Counted from the stretch's first letter, positions 26,467 to 35,947 are shown. The stretch is DNA of 64,000 nucleotides from Bradyrhizobium ottawaense (GCF_002278135.3 NZ_CP029425.2:1588001-1652000), one strand, 5' to 3'. Numbers and translations: made by a program. The notes: generated from the sequence alone by a model not told the origin.

Positions 26467-26853
26467 ATGGCTGCCCTCGCCACCGTCAGAAAGTCCCGCC
26501 TGCACAACGCGCTCGAAGGCCTCGCGCTGACCACGATCCTGCAGAGCTTCCCGACCTTCGCCGCTGCCGCCTTCCTGCTCAAGCTCTGCGGCAACCACGA
26601 TCTCGTCGGCGACCCCGGCGTCGCCATCTTCGTCGCCATCGCCTCGCTCGCCCACGCCATGCTCGCCGTGACCCTCGGCCCGAGCTTCCCGCACCTGTTC
26701 AAGACCGTCTACGAACCAAAGTTCTTCGAGGCCCATCTGTCGCTGTCCGACAAGATCACGGCCTGGCGCACCCAGCCCGTCGCCTCGCTGCAGTTGGTGA
26801 CCATCGTGCTGCTGCTGTCGGTGATGGCCGTGGTGACGGCGAGTGTGGGGTGA
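26467..26853 (+). CDS. Conserved membrane protein, 128 aa
   Basis: The protein begins MAALATVRKSRLHNALEGLA and has three likely membrane segments (about 21-40, 51-72 and 106-126). The polar loop PSFPHLFKTVYEPKFFEAHL between the second and third segment is probably cytoplasmic. I chose the ATG at 26467 because AGGGAGA lies 7 bases upstream. No family is recognised. It converges with uvrB. Confidence 0.75.
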   Translation: MAALATVRKSRLHNALEGLALTTILQSFPTFAAAAFLLKLCGNHDLVGDPGVAIFVAIASLAHAMLAVTLGPSFPHLFKTVYEPKFFEAHLSLSDKITAWRTQPVASLQLVTIVLLLSVMAVVTASVG

Positions 26854-26912
26854 GGGGAACGCCGAGCGAGTCTCGCTTGCCGACGATCAACCCCTGCCGC
26901 AGTGTCGGACAA

Positions 26913-29888
26913 TCACCTCTTCTTCCACCCACCCCGCCGCCCGGGCATCCCGCCCGTCGACTTCGGCGCCGGCCCAAACTCCGGTCCCGACTGCCGCGAG
27001 TCCGTCGGCTGAATAATCCGGCTCTCGCCGCCGAATGGCTTTGCCGGCAGCGCGCGGTTCTCGCGATAGGGCAGCGATTCCGGGCCGTGCATCTCGTCGA
27101 GATGCGGCTTGTGGACCTTCGAACCGCTACCGCCGCCGCTGGCTTTCAGCGCGGAGCCCACGGTCTTCTTCTTCATGGCGCTGACCGGTAAATTCGCGGC
27201 GTCGCCGTACTTCTTGCTGCCGGCATAGGCGCCGGCCTTGCCCTGCACAGTGCGTTGCTTGGCGGTGGGATCGTCCACCACGGCGAGCTCGGTGGCGCGC
27301 AGCCGTTTGACCTCGTCGCGCAGGCGCGCGGCTTCCTCGAAGTTCAGATCGGCTGCGGCCTCGCGCATCCGCGTTTCCAGGTCGCCGAGCACGGCTTCGA
27401 AGTTGTGGCCGATCGAGATGACGTCGTCGGTCATGTCGTGGCCGCCGACCTCGATCAGCACGTGGTCGCGCTCGTAGACGGAGTTGAGGATGTCGCCGAT
27501 CTGCTTCTTCACGCTCTCCGGCGTGATGCCGTTGGCGGTGTTGTATTCGACCTGCTTCTCGCGGCGGCGGTTGGTCTCGGCGATGGCGCGCTCCATCGAG
27601 CCCGTCATCTGGTCGGCGTAGAGGATCACCTTGCCATCGACGTTGCGCGCGGCGCGGCCGATGGTCTGGATCAGCGAGGTCTCGCTGCGCAAAAAGCCTT
27701 CCTTGTCGGCATCCAGAATCGCGACCAGCGCGCATTCGGGAATGTCGAGGCCTTCGCGCAAGAGGTTGATGCCGACCAGCGCGTCGAACGCGCCGAGACG
27801 CAAGTCGCGGATGATCTCGATGCGCTCGATGGTGTCGATGTCGGAATGCATGTAGCGGACGCGGATGCCCTGCTCGTGCAGATATTCGGTGAGGTCCTCC
27901 GCCATGCGTTTGGTCAGCACGGTGATCAGCGAGCGATAGCCGGCCTGCGCGGTGGCGCGGACCTCGCCGACGAGGTCGTCGACCTGGGTGCGGGCCGGGC
28001 GAATGTCGACGGGCGGATCAATCAGCCCCGTGGGGCGGATGACCTGCTCGACGAACACGCCGCCGCTCTCGTTCAGCTCCCAGCCGCTCGGCGTCGCCGA
28101 CACCGCGACGGTCTGCGGCCGCATCATGTCCCACTCCTCGAAGCGCAGCGGGCGGTTGTCCATGCAGGACGGCAGGCGGAAGCCGTATTCGGCCAGCGTC
28201 GCCTTGCGGCGGAAGTCGCCTTTGAACATGGCGCCAATTTGCGGCACGGTGACGTGGCTCTCGTCGGCGAACACCAGCGCGTTGTCGGGGACGTATTCGA
28301 ACAGCGTCGGCGGCGGCTCGCCGGGGCGGCGTCCGGTGAGGTAGCGCGAATAGTTCTCGATGCCGGCGCAGCTTCCGGTCGCCTCCATCATCTCGAGGTC
28401 GAAAGTGGTGCGCTGCTCCAGCCGCTGCGCTTCCAACAGGCGCCCCTGGTCGTGGAGCTGGTCGAGCCGCTGCTTCAGCTCGGACTTGATCGACTTGATC
28501 GCCTGCACCAGCGTCGGGCGCGGCGTCACATAGTGCGAGTTGGCGTACATCTTGATGAATTCGAGCTCGTCCTGCTTGTGGCCGGTGAGCGGATCGAACT
28601 CCTCGATGGTCTCGATGGTGTCTCCGAACAGGTTCACGCGCCAGGCACGGTCCTCGTAGTGCGCCGGGAAGATGTCGATGACGTCGCCGCGCACGCGAAA
28701 GGTGCCGCGGGTGAAATCGGCCTGGGTGCGCTTGTATTGCAAGGCGACGAGGTCGGCGATGAGCTGGCGCTGGTCGATGCGCTCGCCCTTCTTCAGCGCG
28801 AAAGTCATCGCGGTATAGGTCTCGACCGAGCCGATACCGTAGATGCAGGACACCGAGGCGACGATGATGACGTCATCGCGTTCGAGCAGCGCGCGCGTCG
28901 CCGAGTGGCGCATGCGGTCGATCTGCTCGTTGATCGAGGAGTCCTTCTCGATATAGGTGTCGGTGCGCGGGACGTAGGCTTCCGGCTGGTAATAGTCGTA
29001 ATAGGAGACGAAATACTCCACCGCGTTGTCGGGGAAGAAGTTCTTGAACTCGCCATAGAGCTGGGCGGCGAGCGTCTTGTTCGGCGCCAGGATCAGCGCG
29101 GGGCGCTGCGTCTTCTCGATCACCTGCGCCATCGTGTAGGTCTTGCCCGAGCCGGTGACGCCGAGCAGCACTTGGGTGCGGTCGTTGCGCTGGACGCCTT
29201 CGACCAGCTCGGCGATCGCGGTCGGCTGGTCGCCCTTGGGCTGGTATTCCGATTTGATCTCGAAGCGCACGCCGCCTTCGGACTTCTCCGGACGTGGCGG
29301 CCGGTGCGGCGTCCATACCTTGGTGGAGCCGTCGTTCTTGCGGAACTCCGGCCGGCCCTCGCGGATCAGCGACTCCAGCGCCTCCGCGGTCGCCTTGACG
29401 CCGAGCGCCTCCATCTTGTTGCGCGGCGGACGCGCCAGCGCCTCGGCATCGTCCTCCTCGGTGGGCAGGCCGAGCTGCCGCGCCAGTTCCGGATCGAGCG
29501 TCGGGATCGTGGCCGCGGTTCCGTAATTGGCCTGCGGCGCTTCTTCCAGCCCACCAACCTCGGTGGATTGCCGGGCGCCCGGCGGCTGCGGGTTGGGCCG
29601 CAGCGGCATCGGCCGCGCACTATCCTGCGGAAACTGCTTTTGAAGGTCTTTGGGCGTCGAGGCCCGCGCGCGATGGGCCGCGGCCTCGCCGCCCGAGCGG
29701 CGGTCGCGGGAATTGTCCGGCGGCGGCTGCAGGCCGGTGCCCGAGCCAAGTCCGGCGTCGCCGCGATTGATCGCGGGATTGAGCAGCTCGGCCAGGGCCG
29801 GCCCGATCGGCTGCACGTCGGGCCGATGTGCCTTGGAGTTCGGAGCTTTGGATTTAGGGGATTTTGGGGGAGCAGGTTTCTTCGCCAT
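26913..29888 (-). CDS. uvrB: Excinuclease ABC subunit B with long terminal extensions
   Basis: UvrB is the DNA-damage recognition helicase of nucleotide excision repair. The protein has 991 residues against about 670 for E. coli. Residues 1-204 are a low-complexity, Pro/basic-rich extension ([16 protein letters not shown] and onward). The helicase core starts near 209 ([17 protein letters not shown]); Walker A is GVTGSGKT at 243-250, the beta-hairpin is [12 protein letters not shown] and motif IV-VI segments such as [13 protein letters not shown] and TIGRAARN are intact. A UVR domain (about 835-870) precedes a 120-residue tail ending GRRGGWKKR. No SOS box is seen upstream. Confidence 0.95.
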   Translation of the reverse strand: MAKKPAPPKSPKSKAPNSKAHRPDVQPIGPALAELLNPAINRGDAGLGSGTGLQPPPDNSRDRRSGGEAAAHRARASTPKDLQKQFPQDSARPMPLRPNPQPPGARQSTEVGGLEEAPQANYGTAATIPTLDPELARQLGLPTEEDDAEALARPPRNKMEALGVKATAEALESLIREGRPEFRKNDGSTKVWTPHRPPRPEKSEGGVRFEIKSEYQPKGDQPTAIAELVEGVQRNDRTQVLLGVTGSGKTYTMAQVIEKTQRPALILAPNKTLAAQLYGEFKNFFPDNAVEYFVSYYDYYQPEAYVPRTDTYIEKDSSINEQIDRMRHSATRALLERDDVIIVASVSCIYGIGSVETYTAMTFALKKGERIDQRQLIADLVALQYKRTQADFTRGTFRVRGDVIDIFPAHYEDRAWRVNLFGDTIETIEEFDPLTGHKQDELEFIKMYANSHYVTPRPTLVQAIKSIKSELKQRLDQLHDQGRLLEAQRLEQRTTFDLEMMEATGSCAGIENYSRYLTGRRPGEPPPTLFEYVPDNALVFADESHVTVPQIGAMFKGDFRRKATLAEYGFRLPSCMDNRPLRFEEWDMMRPQTVAVSATPSGWELNESGGVFVEQVIRPTGLIDPPVDIRPARTQVDDLVGEVRATAQAGYRSLITVLTKRMAEDLTEYLHEQGIRVRYMHSDIDTIERIEIIRDLRLGAFDALVGINLLREGLDIPECALVAILDADKEGFLRSETSLIQTIGRAARNVDGKVILYADQMTGSMERAIAETNRRREKQVEYNTANGITPESVKKQIGDILNSVYERDHVLIEVGGHDMTDDVISIGHNFEAVLGDLETRMREAAADLNFEEAARLRDEVKRLRATELAVVDDPTAKQRTVQGKAGAYAGSKKYGDAANLPVSAMKKKTVGSALKASGGGSGSKVHKPHLDEMHGPESLPYRENRALPAKPFGGESRIIQPTDSRQSGPEFGPAPKSTGGMPGRRGGWKKR

Positions 29889-29980
29889 GAGCCGAATATG
29901 GGATGAGTCCGCCTCCCGATAAAGGGTGAATGACCGTCCTCATGCAGCCTGCTGACAGCAGGTTGGCAGCAGCCTCGGCC

Positions 29981-30211
29981 CTACGCGGTCGGCAGCGGAC
30001 CCTCGTCGTCCTCGCCCGCCTGATGCGGCTTGAGGATGTCGAGATGGATGCCGCCGCAATCGGTGCAGCGCATGGTCCAGTACTCGCGTCCTGCGCGGCC
30101 GCCGATGACGCGGAGCACCGTGAGATCGCCGTCGCATTCCGGGCAGTTGGACAGCACATTGCGGGCATAAATTCTCGGCCGCGGCGCGTCTTCGATTTCG
30201 ATGACTGACAT
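29981..30211 (-). CDS. Small zinc-ribbon protein, 76 aa
   Basis: The protein begins MSVIEIEDAPRPRIYARNVL and contains two CxxC pairs, NCPECDG and RCTDCGG, spaced as in a zinc ribbon. It has an acidic C-terminal tail (AGEDDEGPLPTA). A role in nucleic-acid or protein binding is possible but not shown. It lies upstream of uvrB on the same strand, 93 bases away, with a 15-bp palindrome CCTGCTGACAGCAGG (29948-29962) between. Confidence 0.75.
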   Translation of the reverse strand: MSVIEIEDAPRPRIYARNVLSNCPECDGDLTVLRVIGGRAGREYWTMRCTDCGGIHLDILKPHQAGEDDEGPLPTA

Positions 30212-30265
30212 GACCCGGTTCCCCCCTTTATGCTGTTGCCCTGGTTCGCTTGCCGTCCGGCTCGC

Positions 30266-30490
30266 TTATTCGTCGTCGCTGTCGGCCCGCCGGCGGAAGC
30301 GGTCGATGTGGTGCTTGGCGTCGGCGATCGCGGCGTTCTGATCGGGCCAGGCGAAACCGACTTCCATCGCCGGAAACAGCACGCCGTCGATGGCGACGGG
30401 GCTGAGATCGGCGCGGCGGATGCGGGCGTGCCAGAGGCCTTTGCCAGCCTCGAAGGATTCAATGTCAAAGCCGTCGTAGAGGGTCGTCAT
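30266..30490 (-). CDS. Conserved hypothetical protein, 74 aa
   Basis: The protein begins MTTLYDGFDIESFEAGKGLW and contains HARIRRADLSPVAIDGVLFP followed by a basic/acidic C-terminus (DRFRRRADSDDE). The WHARI strand and IADAKHHIDRF helix are typical of short rhizobial hypotheticals. The ATG at 30490 is chosen; it is co-directional with the zinc-ribbon gene 54 bp further downstream. No family recognised. Confidence 0.7.
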   Translation of the reverse strand: MTTLYDGFDIESFEAGKGLWHARIRRADLSPVAIDGVLFPAMEVGFAWPDQNAAIADAKHHIDRFRRRADSDDE

Positions 30491-30592
30491 TCTTGTCGGT
30501 CCCACGTTTCTTTTCGGAGGGTCAGGGGACCACGTTTGCGGATTCCGGAATGTGAAGCCGTTCACAAGCGGCAGGCTTTTTTGCCTCGGGCG

Positions 30593-31510
30593 TCAGTTCC
30601 GCGCGGCGACACGGCCCGTCCGCTTGACCGGGCGGGCGGCGGGTTCCGAGGCCGCGCGCATGATCCAGCGGCGGAACGCGGCAAAGTCGCGGTGCTCGGT
30701 TTGAAAGCTGCGATAGAGCAGGTACCAGCGCATGCCCTTGGGCACCGAGAGGTCGAACGGGGCGACCAGCCGGCCGGCGGCGAGATCGTCGTCGATATAG
30801 GGGCGGATGCCCATGGCGATGCCGAGCCCGTCGGCGGCGGCCTGCAGCGCCTGGCCGTAAAACTGGAACTCCGGCCCGCGCGGATTGATGCGGGTGAGGT
30901 TCGCGGCTTTCAGCCAGATCGGCCAGTCCTCCGGCGAATGTTCGACGCGGATCAGGCTCGGTCCCTTCAGGTCGGCCGGGCGCTTCAGGCCGCTCGCGAG
31001 GCGGGGCACGCAGACGGGCGTGAGATCGCCGGCGAACAGGGGCTCGGCGACGAGACCAGGCCAGTCGCCGGTGCCGAGCTTGATGCCGCAGCTCCAGTCC
31101 TCGCCGAACGGTACCGACGCGCCGCCGGTGGTGAAGCGCACCTCGATGTCGGGCTCTTCGCTGCGAAACTCCGACAGGCGCGGGATCAGCCAGCGCATCG
31201 CAAAGGTGTGGCCGACGCCGATCGTGAGCACGCGGACGCTTGCCGGCGCCGTCACCTGCGCGGTGAGGCTGGCGAGCGCGTCGAAGATCGGCGTCAGCCC
31301 GCTCTGATAGGCGCGGCCGGCCTGCGTCAGCACCAGGCGATTGGCCTTGCGCTCGAACAGCGCGACGCCGAGGCGCTCTTCCAGCAGATGCACCATGCGG
31401 CTGACGGCGGCCGCTGACACGCTGAGCTCGAGCCCGGCGGCGGCAAAGCTGCCGGTCCGCGCCGCCGCCTCGAATGCCTTGATGCCGTTGAGAAACAGCA
31501 GACGCCGCAA
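30593..31510 (-). CDS. LysR-family transcriptional regulator (GcvA-like)
   Basis: This 305-residue regulator has an N-terminal winged helix (LFLNGIKAFEAAARTGSFAA, recognition helix LSVSAAAVSRMVHLLEERLG) and a C-terminal periplasmic-binding-protein-like effector domain. The opening MRRLLFLNGIKAFEAAAR resembles the GcvA/AmpR subgroup. The start is TTG at 31510, with AAGGG about 10 bases upstream; no ATG or GTG fits the N-terminus. It is divergent from a RIME-like repeat and the TSUP exporter gene, which is a candidate target. Effector unknown. Confidence 0.9.
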   Translation of the reverse strand: MRRLLFLNGIKAFEAAARTGSFAAAGLELSVSAAAVSRMVHLLEERLGVALFERKANRLVLTQAGRAYQSGLTPIFDALASLTAQVTAPASVRVLTIGVGHTFAMRWLIPRLSEFRSEEPDIEVRFTTGGASVPFGEDWSCGIKLGTGDWPGLVAEPLFAGDLTPVCVPRLASGLKRPADLKGPSLIRVEHSPEDWPIWLKAANLTRINPRGPEFQFYGQALQAAADGLGIAMGIRPYIDDDLAAGRLVAPFDLSVPKGMRWYLLYRSFQTEHRDFAAFRRWIMRAASEPAARPVKRTGRVAARN

Positions 31511-31595
31511 AGGCAGGACCCTTATGCAAGACCCTCAGGAAAACTGATGCCAGGCCAAGATAACTCAGTTTGCGCGGAAGGGGCAAGCGAGGCAC

Positions 31596-31740
31596 GTTCC
31601 CTTCGCCGCTCCCCGCTTGCGGGGAGAGGCCGACGCGCAAAGCGCGCGGATGAGGGGGAGTCTCCGCGGGGCAGCTGCCATCGTGACTGCGGAAGCGGTC
31701 CCTCACCCCCCTCTCCCCGTAGGAACGGGGCGAGGGAGTG
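31596..31740. repeat. RIME-like composite repeat
   Basis: Two CCCCG-type hairpins (CTCCCCGCTTGCGGGGAG and CTCTCCCCGTAGGAACGGGG) flank a segment rich in GCGCGC and GAGGGGGAG. Similar pairs occur at 44914, 45036 and 47984. It fills the gap between the LysR gene and the TSUP gene. Confidence 0.7.
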
Positions 31741-31790
31741 AAGCAGCCTGCGTGCCCTGCTCAACGGCCCCACCACCGGAGATTCCCCAC

Positions 31791-32570
31791 GTGACGCCCA
31801 TCATGATCGCTGCCCTCGGATTGCTGATGGTCGCCACCGCGTTCCTGTCGGGACTGTTCGGCATGGCGGGCGGGCTGATCCTGATCGGCGTGCTCTTGGC
31901 ACTGATGCCGCTGCCGACCGCGATGGTGCTGCATGCGATCACGCAGATGGCCTCGAACGGCTGGCGCGCGTTTCTCTGGCGGGGGCATATCCGCTGGCGG
32001 CCGGTCGCGAACTATATGGTCGGCGCTGCCGTCGCGCTCGCGGCCTGGTCGATCACGCGCTACGTGCCGGACAAGCCGATGGCCCTGCTGCTGCTCGGCA
32101 TTACGCCGTTCATGGCGCGGCTGTTACCGTCGACCATCAAGCCGGACCCCGACCGTCTCTGGCAGGGCACCGTCTATGGCACGATCTGCATGGGCTTGAT
32201 GCTGATGACCGGTGTGTCCGGCCCGCTGCTCGACACCTTCTTCCTCGGCGGCGATTTCGGCCGGCGCGAGAAGGTCGCGACCAAGGCGATGTGCCAGCTC
32301 GTCAGCCATTTCACCAAGCTGGTCTATTTCGGCGGCATCATCGACCAGGCGGCGAGCCTCGATCCCGTGCTCGCCGGCGTCGCCATCCTTGCCTCGATGC
32401 TCGGCACCACGCTGGCGCGGCGCATCCTCGAAGCCATGACCGACCAGCAGTTCGTGGCCTGGTCGAACAAGCTGATCACCACGATTGCCTGCTACTACAT
32501 CGCCTATGGCGGCTGGCTGATGGTTCGCACACCGGTGCTGGCCGCCTTCGACAAGGGAGGTTTGCAATGA
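31791..32570 (+). CDS. TSUP-family sulfite/anion exporter (TauE/SafE)
   Basis: This 259-residue inner-membrane protein has about eight hydrophobic segments and the TSUP signature GLFGMAGGLILIGVLLAL near the N-terminus. Family members export sulfite, sulfoacetate or other sulphur compounds, but the substrate cannot be read from sequence. I chose the GTG at 31791 (GGAG 9 bases upstream); an ATG at 31803 is possible. Its stop overlaps the start of a 76-residue gene (ATGA). The divergent LysR gene may regulate it. Confidence 0.88.
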   Translation: MTPIMIAALGLLMVATAFLSGLFGMAGGLILIGVLLALMPLPTAMVLHAITQMASNGWRAFLWRGHIRWRPVANYMVGAAVALAAWSITRYVPDKPMALLLLGITPFMARLLPSTIKPDPDRLWQGTVYGTICMGLMLMTGVSGPLLDTFFLGGDFGRREKVATKAMCQLVSHFTKLVYFGGIIDQAASLDPVLAGVAILASMLGTTLARRILEAMTDQQFVAWSNKLITTIACYYIAYGGWLMVRTPVLAAFDKGGLQ

Positions 32571-32797
32571 GCAGTAACGCCGATCCGCTGGTGCTGGACT
32601 TCGTCGAATGGGTCGCGCGCGAGCCGCGCGCCTATGCCGAGGTGATCGCGACCTGGAAGACCTCGTGCCCGCGCCTCACCATCTGGGAAGACGCCGCCGA
32701 TCGCGGCTACGTCGCGCGCGAGACCATTGCAGGCCTTGGCCTCGTCATCGCGGTGACGGAAGGTGGCGAAAGGTTCTTGCGCGCCAACGGGCGGTGA
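32567..32797 (+). CDS. Small conserved protein, 76 aa, coupled to TSUP exporter
   Basis: The protein begins MSSNADPLVLDFVEWVAREP and contains ATWKTSCPRLTIWEDAADRG and GLVIAVTEGGERFLRANGR. It has one Cys and no membrane segment or signal peptide, so it is cytoplasmic. Its ATG overlaps the exporter's TGA (ATGA), indicating translational coupling. It converges with the SCO gene. A role as an exporter partner is inferred only from context. Confidence 0.78.
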   Translation: MSSNADPLVLDFVEWVAREPRAYAEVIATWKTSCPRLTIWEDAADRGYVARETIAGLGLVIAVTEGGERFLRANGR

Positions 32798-32829
32798 GCG
32801 CGTCGCTTTCGACGGCTCTCGCCGGAGTG

Positions 32830-33435
32830 CTATCGCGAAGGCACCGCAAGCCGTGGCCGGATGATCTCGACCATGCGCTCGGCCGAGGTGCCCGGGGGAA
32901 AGAAGCCGAGATATTTTCCGTCGCGGTCCATGAGATAAATGAAGGACGTGTGGTCGACCGTGTAGTCGTTGGCCCCCTTGCCGATCGGAATCCTGGCAAA
33001 ATAGACCTTGTAGGCCTCTGCCGCTGCTCCGATCGCTTCGGGGCTGCCGGTGAGCCCGAGCAGCCGCGGATGAAACAGCGGCACATATTCGGCAAGATGC
33101 TCGGCCGTGTCGCGCTCGGGGTCGAGCGTGATGAAGACGGGCTGCACGGCCTCTGCGTCCGGTCCGAGTTGCTCGAGCGCCTGTCCGATCGCCATCAGGT
33201 CGGTCGGACAGACGTCGGGGCAATAGGTGAAGCCGAAATAGACCAGCATCAGCCGCCCGCGGAAGTCGCCCTCGCTGCGCGGCTTGCCGGTCTGGTCGAT
33301 CAACTGGAACGGTCCGCCGACCGGCTCCCGATTCCACATCAGGATGTCCATCGTCTCGGCGGCCGAGCGCGCCTGCGCCGCTGCCGCGCAGGCGAGCGTC
33401 AGCATCACGTACAGCCAGGCGCTGGCGAGCCGCAT
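32830..33435 (-). CDS. SCO1/SenC-family copper protein
   Basis: This 201-residue exported thioredoxin-fold protein has a signal peptide or anchor (residues 1-22), the copper/redox motif CPDVC (Cys72 and Cys76) in FGFTYCPDVCPTDL and the conserved His162 in VDHTSFIYLMD, the three ligands expected of SCO. SCO proteins deliver copper to cytochrome oxidase CuA or act as thiol reductants. Its ATG overlaps the stop of the upstream metallo-hydrolase by one base (TGATG). The neighbours include no oxidase genes, so its target is unclear. Confidence 0.92.
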   Translation of the reverse strand: MRLASAWLYVMLTLACAAAAQARSAAETMDILMWNREPVGGPFQLIDQTGKPRSEGDFRGRLMLVYFGFTYCPDVCPTDLMAIGQALEQLGPDAEAVQPVFITLDPERDTAEHLAEYVPLFHPRLLGLTGSPEAIGAAAEAYKVYFARIPIGKGANDYTVDHTSFIYLMDRDGKYLGFFPPGTSAERMVEIIRPRLAVPSR

Positions 33436-34550
33436 CACAGCCCGAAGGTGAGACGGCTGCCTGTCGTCGTCACCACCACCTTGCCCTCCATCTGGGCATT
33501 GGCTTCCTGTGCGAAGTTGAGCCCGCTGCAATGCATGGGCACCACGACGTCGGGATTGAGCGCCTTGATCTCGCTCACGACCTGCGTGAGGTAGTTCCTG
33601 GGCGCCGGGCCGAGATGGAAGCCGCCGACGACGGCGTGCACCTTCTGGACGCCCGACACTTCCTGCGCCTGCTTTACCGAATTGACGATGCCGACATGGC
33701 CGCAGGACGAGATCACGACGAGACCGAGATCCCGCACGTTGAAGCAGGTGGCGTGCTCGTGAATGTGCTCGTCCGGCACGATCTTGCCCTCCATTTCCGC
33801 GGGCAAATAGTGGCCGACATTGCAGCCCAGCCCGTCCTTGATGCCGAACTCGACGAGCGTGTTCGGCAGTACGCGTTCGCCGCTGCGCCGGGTGATCTTG
33901 CCGGTGGTGAAGGCATGATCCGCAATCACGGTCGGCGTTTCGCACAGCACGGTCGTGACTTTCTGCGCCGCAAGCTGCCGGCGGTCGAGGGTGCCGAAAT
34001 CGGCGAATTGCCCCTGCGTCGGCGTCGGGGTGACGCGATGGCAGAAATTGTCCTCGCCGCCCGCATAGAGCTTGAGGTCGGCGGGCAGCCTGTCGCGGAA
34101 CTTGTCGAGGAAGCCGTTCAAGCCACCGAAATGATCGTAATGGCCGTGGCTCACGATCAGCGCGTTGAGCTTGGCCGGATCGACGCCGATCAACGCCATG
34201 TTGTTGAGCAGCACGTCGGGCGTGTAGCCGTAGTCGAGCATCAGCGTGCGCTGATTGCCGCCGCCCTCGGATTCCAGCCAAAGCGACAGGCCCCATTCAT
34301 TGTGCAGCGATTTGCGGAAATCACCGCCGCGTGCAGCCGGAGTGATGGAGACCCCGTTGATCTGCTTGGGACGGAAGAACAGGTCGAAACTCGAATCCAC
34401 CAGCACGCGGATCGAGAGCTTGTCGACGATCGGAACGGCAATCGGGGCAGCGCTCGCGATCTCGACGCAGGTGAAAGCGTTGGCGGCCGCAGCTCCGGCC
34501 AGTGCCGCCGAGCCCAAGAGAAAATCGCGCCGTTGAATGGTCCTGGTCAT
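33435..34550 (-). CDS. Tat-exported MBL-fold metallo-hydrolase
   Basis: This 371-residue protein has a twin-arginine signal (QRRDFLLGSAALAGAAAA, residues 6-23). The MBL metal motif is HGHYDH (135-140) in IVSHGHYDHFGGL, and later segments (CETPTVIADHAF, SSCGHVGIV, VGGFHLG) fit the COG1237 family that includes methanopterin-pathway-like hydrolases. The substrate cannot be inferred. The downstream SCO gene overlaps its stop codon. The combination suggests a metal- or thiol-dependent periplasmic pair. It is divergent from the GST gene at 34751. Confidence 0.9.
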   Translation of the reverse strand: MTRTIQRRDFLLGSAALAGAAAANAFTCVEIASAAPIAVPIVDKLSIRVLVDSSFDLFFRPKQINGVSITPAARGGDFRKSLHNEWGLSLWLESEGGGNQRTLMLDYGYTPDVLLNNMALIGVDPAKLNALIVSHGHYDHFGGLNGFLDKFRDRLPADLKLYAGGEDNFCHRVTPTPTQGQFADFGTLDRRQLAAQKVTTVLCETPTVIADHAFTTGKITRRSGERVLPNTLVEFGIKDGLGCNVGHYLPAEMEGKIVPDEHIHEHATCFNVRDLGLVVISSCGHVGIVNSVKQAQEVSGVQKVHAVVGGFHLGPAPRNYLTQVVSEIKALNPDVVVPMHCSGLNFAQEANAQMEGKVVVTTTGSRLTFGL

Positions 34551-34750
34551 TGCAACGCCTCCTGTATCGGATCTTGGACATGCCCAAGCTTAGGTCCAAT
34601 CCGGTGCCGGCTCAACAAGCCGTGGCCAAATCCGGCACGGGCGAGGCAGCCAGTCGCCGGTCACACCCCGACACCGGCGGCAAGACGGCTTGCTTGCGCT
34701 CGTCGGCATGACGGCTACTCTGATCGCCAATCACAGCAGCTGGATCAGCC

Positions 34751-35455
34751 ATGTCACTCAGACTCTTCCTCTTCGAACTCGTCGGCACCGACGCCTCGCG
34801 TCCCTTCAGCCCGTATTGCTGGCGCACACGGATGGCGCTGGCGCACAAGGGCCTCGCGGCGGAATCGCTGCCCTGGCGCTTCACCGAGAAGAGCGCGCTC
34901 GCGCCGCACGGGTCGGAGAAGGTTCCGGTGCTGTTGCACGATGACAAGCCCGTCGTCGACTCCTGGACGATCGCGACCTATCTCGAGGACAATTTCCCGG
35001 ACCGTCCGTCGCTGTTCGGCGGCGAGGGCGGCCGCGCCATGGCGCGCATGATCAACGCCTTCGGCGACATCGCCGTGGTCGGTGGCATCTTTCCGCTGAT
35101 CGTTGCCGACATCCCGAAGAATCTCGCCGAGGTCGACGCTGCCTATTTCCGAAAGTCGCGCGAGGCGCGCTTTGGCGGCAAGAGCCTGGAAGAGGTCATG
35201 GCGAGCCGCGACATCGGCGTGGTCGCCTTCCGCAAGTCGCTGGAAGTGATGCGGCAGACGTTGAAGAAGCAGCCCTATCTCGGCGGCGCCGCGCCGAACT
35301 ACGCCGACTACATCGTGTTCGGCGGTTTCCAGTGGGCGCGCGTGGTGAGCCCGTTCAAGCTGCTCGAGGCGGACGATCCCATTTATGCCTGGCGCGAGAC
35401 ACTGCTCGATGCGTTCGACGGCATGGCGCGGAAATCGCCGGGGCATGAGGTGTAA
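34751..35455 (+). CDS. Glutathione S-transferase family protein (beta-etherase-like)
   Basis: This 234-residue GST has an N-terminal thioredoxin-like domain beginning MSLRLFLFELVG with FSPYCWRTRMAL (the glutathione-binding region) and EKVPVLLHDD plus VDSWTIATYLEDNF as the SNAIL-type motif, followed by a helical C-terminal domain. The RPFSPYCWR segment resembles bacterial beta-etherase-like (LigE) GSTs, but substrate specificity is not predictable. It is divergent from the MBL gene and followed by a repeat. Confidence 0.85.
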   Translation: MSLRLFLFELVGTDASRPFSPYCWRTRMALAHKGLAAESLPWRFTEKSALAPHGSEKVPVLLHDDKPVVDSWTIATYLEDNFPDRPSLFGGEGGRAMARMINAFGDIAVVGGIFPLIVADIPKNLAEVDAAYFRKSREARFGGKSLEEVMASRDIGVVAFRKSLEVMRQTLKKQPYLGGAAPNYADYIVFGGFQWARVVSPFKLLEADDPIYAWRETLLDAFDGMARKSPGHEV

Positions 35456-35472
35456 GGTACCGTCTCTCCGAC

Positions 35473-35600
35473 GTCGTCCCCGCGAACGCGGGGATCCATA
35501 CCGCGTGATCTATTCGAGCGCGGATGGTCGATGTACCGGACGACCAGTCTTCGCCAAACCTCTCCCTGTGGTTATGGGTCCCTGCGTTCCAGGGACGACA
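35473..35600. repeat. Dumbbell repeat, GTCGTCC family
   Basis: Arms GTCGTCCCCGCG and CTGTCGTCCCTGG-type complement bound the element, with CCTGTGGTTATGGGTCCCTG inside. Relatives at 8277, 9824 and 52636. It lies between the GST gene and a convergent CWC gene. Confidence 0.8.
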
Positions 35601-35626
35601 GGGAGGGTGCGGTGATCCTCTCGCGG

Positions 35627-35833
35627 TTAACGAGCCGCCGCGCTCGCTCCCGCCGCTGCCTTGCGCAAACACTCCCGGCATAAACAATCCTCGCCTTCGA
35701 CCGGCATCGGCAGCTTCGCGGTTTCCTCCGCGCACCAGCAGGTGCCCGAGAGGTCGCAGCCGAATTCGGTGCCGCAGCGCGCGCAGGCGAGGCGGCGCGG
35801 TTCCGGCGGCGGGGATTCTTTCGGATTTGTCAT
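35627..35833 (-). CDS. Cysteine-rich CWC family protein
   Basis: The 68-residue protein has eight Cys in a pattern typical of the CWC family: CARCGTEFGC, CWCAEE and CLCRECLRK. The spacing C-x2-C-x5-C-x5-C-x-C followed by C-x-C-x2-C suggests a small zinc-binding fold. Function unknown. It converges with the GST gene and diverges from the DUF1800 gene. Confidence 0.85.
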   Translation of the reverse strand: MTNPKESPPPEPRRLACARCGTEFGCDLSGTCWCAEETAKLPMPVEGEDCLCRECLRKAAAGASAAAR

Positions 35834-35947
35834 GATTTGCGTCGAAGCTTCGCCGTGATTTTCATGTCGGGTTCATCGGTCGTTGCGGTATATTAGGCGT
35901 CGCGCGCGGACTCCGAAAGCGGCTCCCGGCACGCGAAGGACAAATCG

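Noticed and set aside
27255..29906. A long open frame (over 800 codons) on the plus strand opposite uvrB
   Set aside because: It is an antisense shadow of a GC-rich gene: Arg/Val/Asp/Leu-rich composition without known domains, while the minus strand has every UvrB motif.
29889..29980. Possible SOS box upstream of uvrB
   Set aside because: No GTTC-N7-GTTC or GAAC-N7-GAAC pattern is present in the short gap; only an unrelated CCTGCTG/CAGCAGG palindrome is seen.
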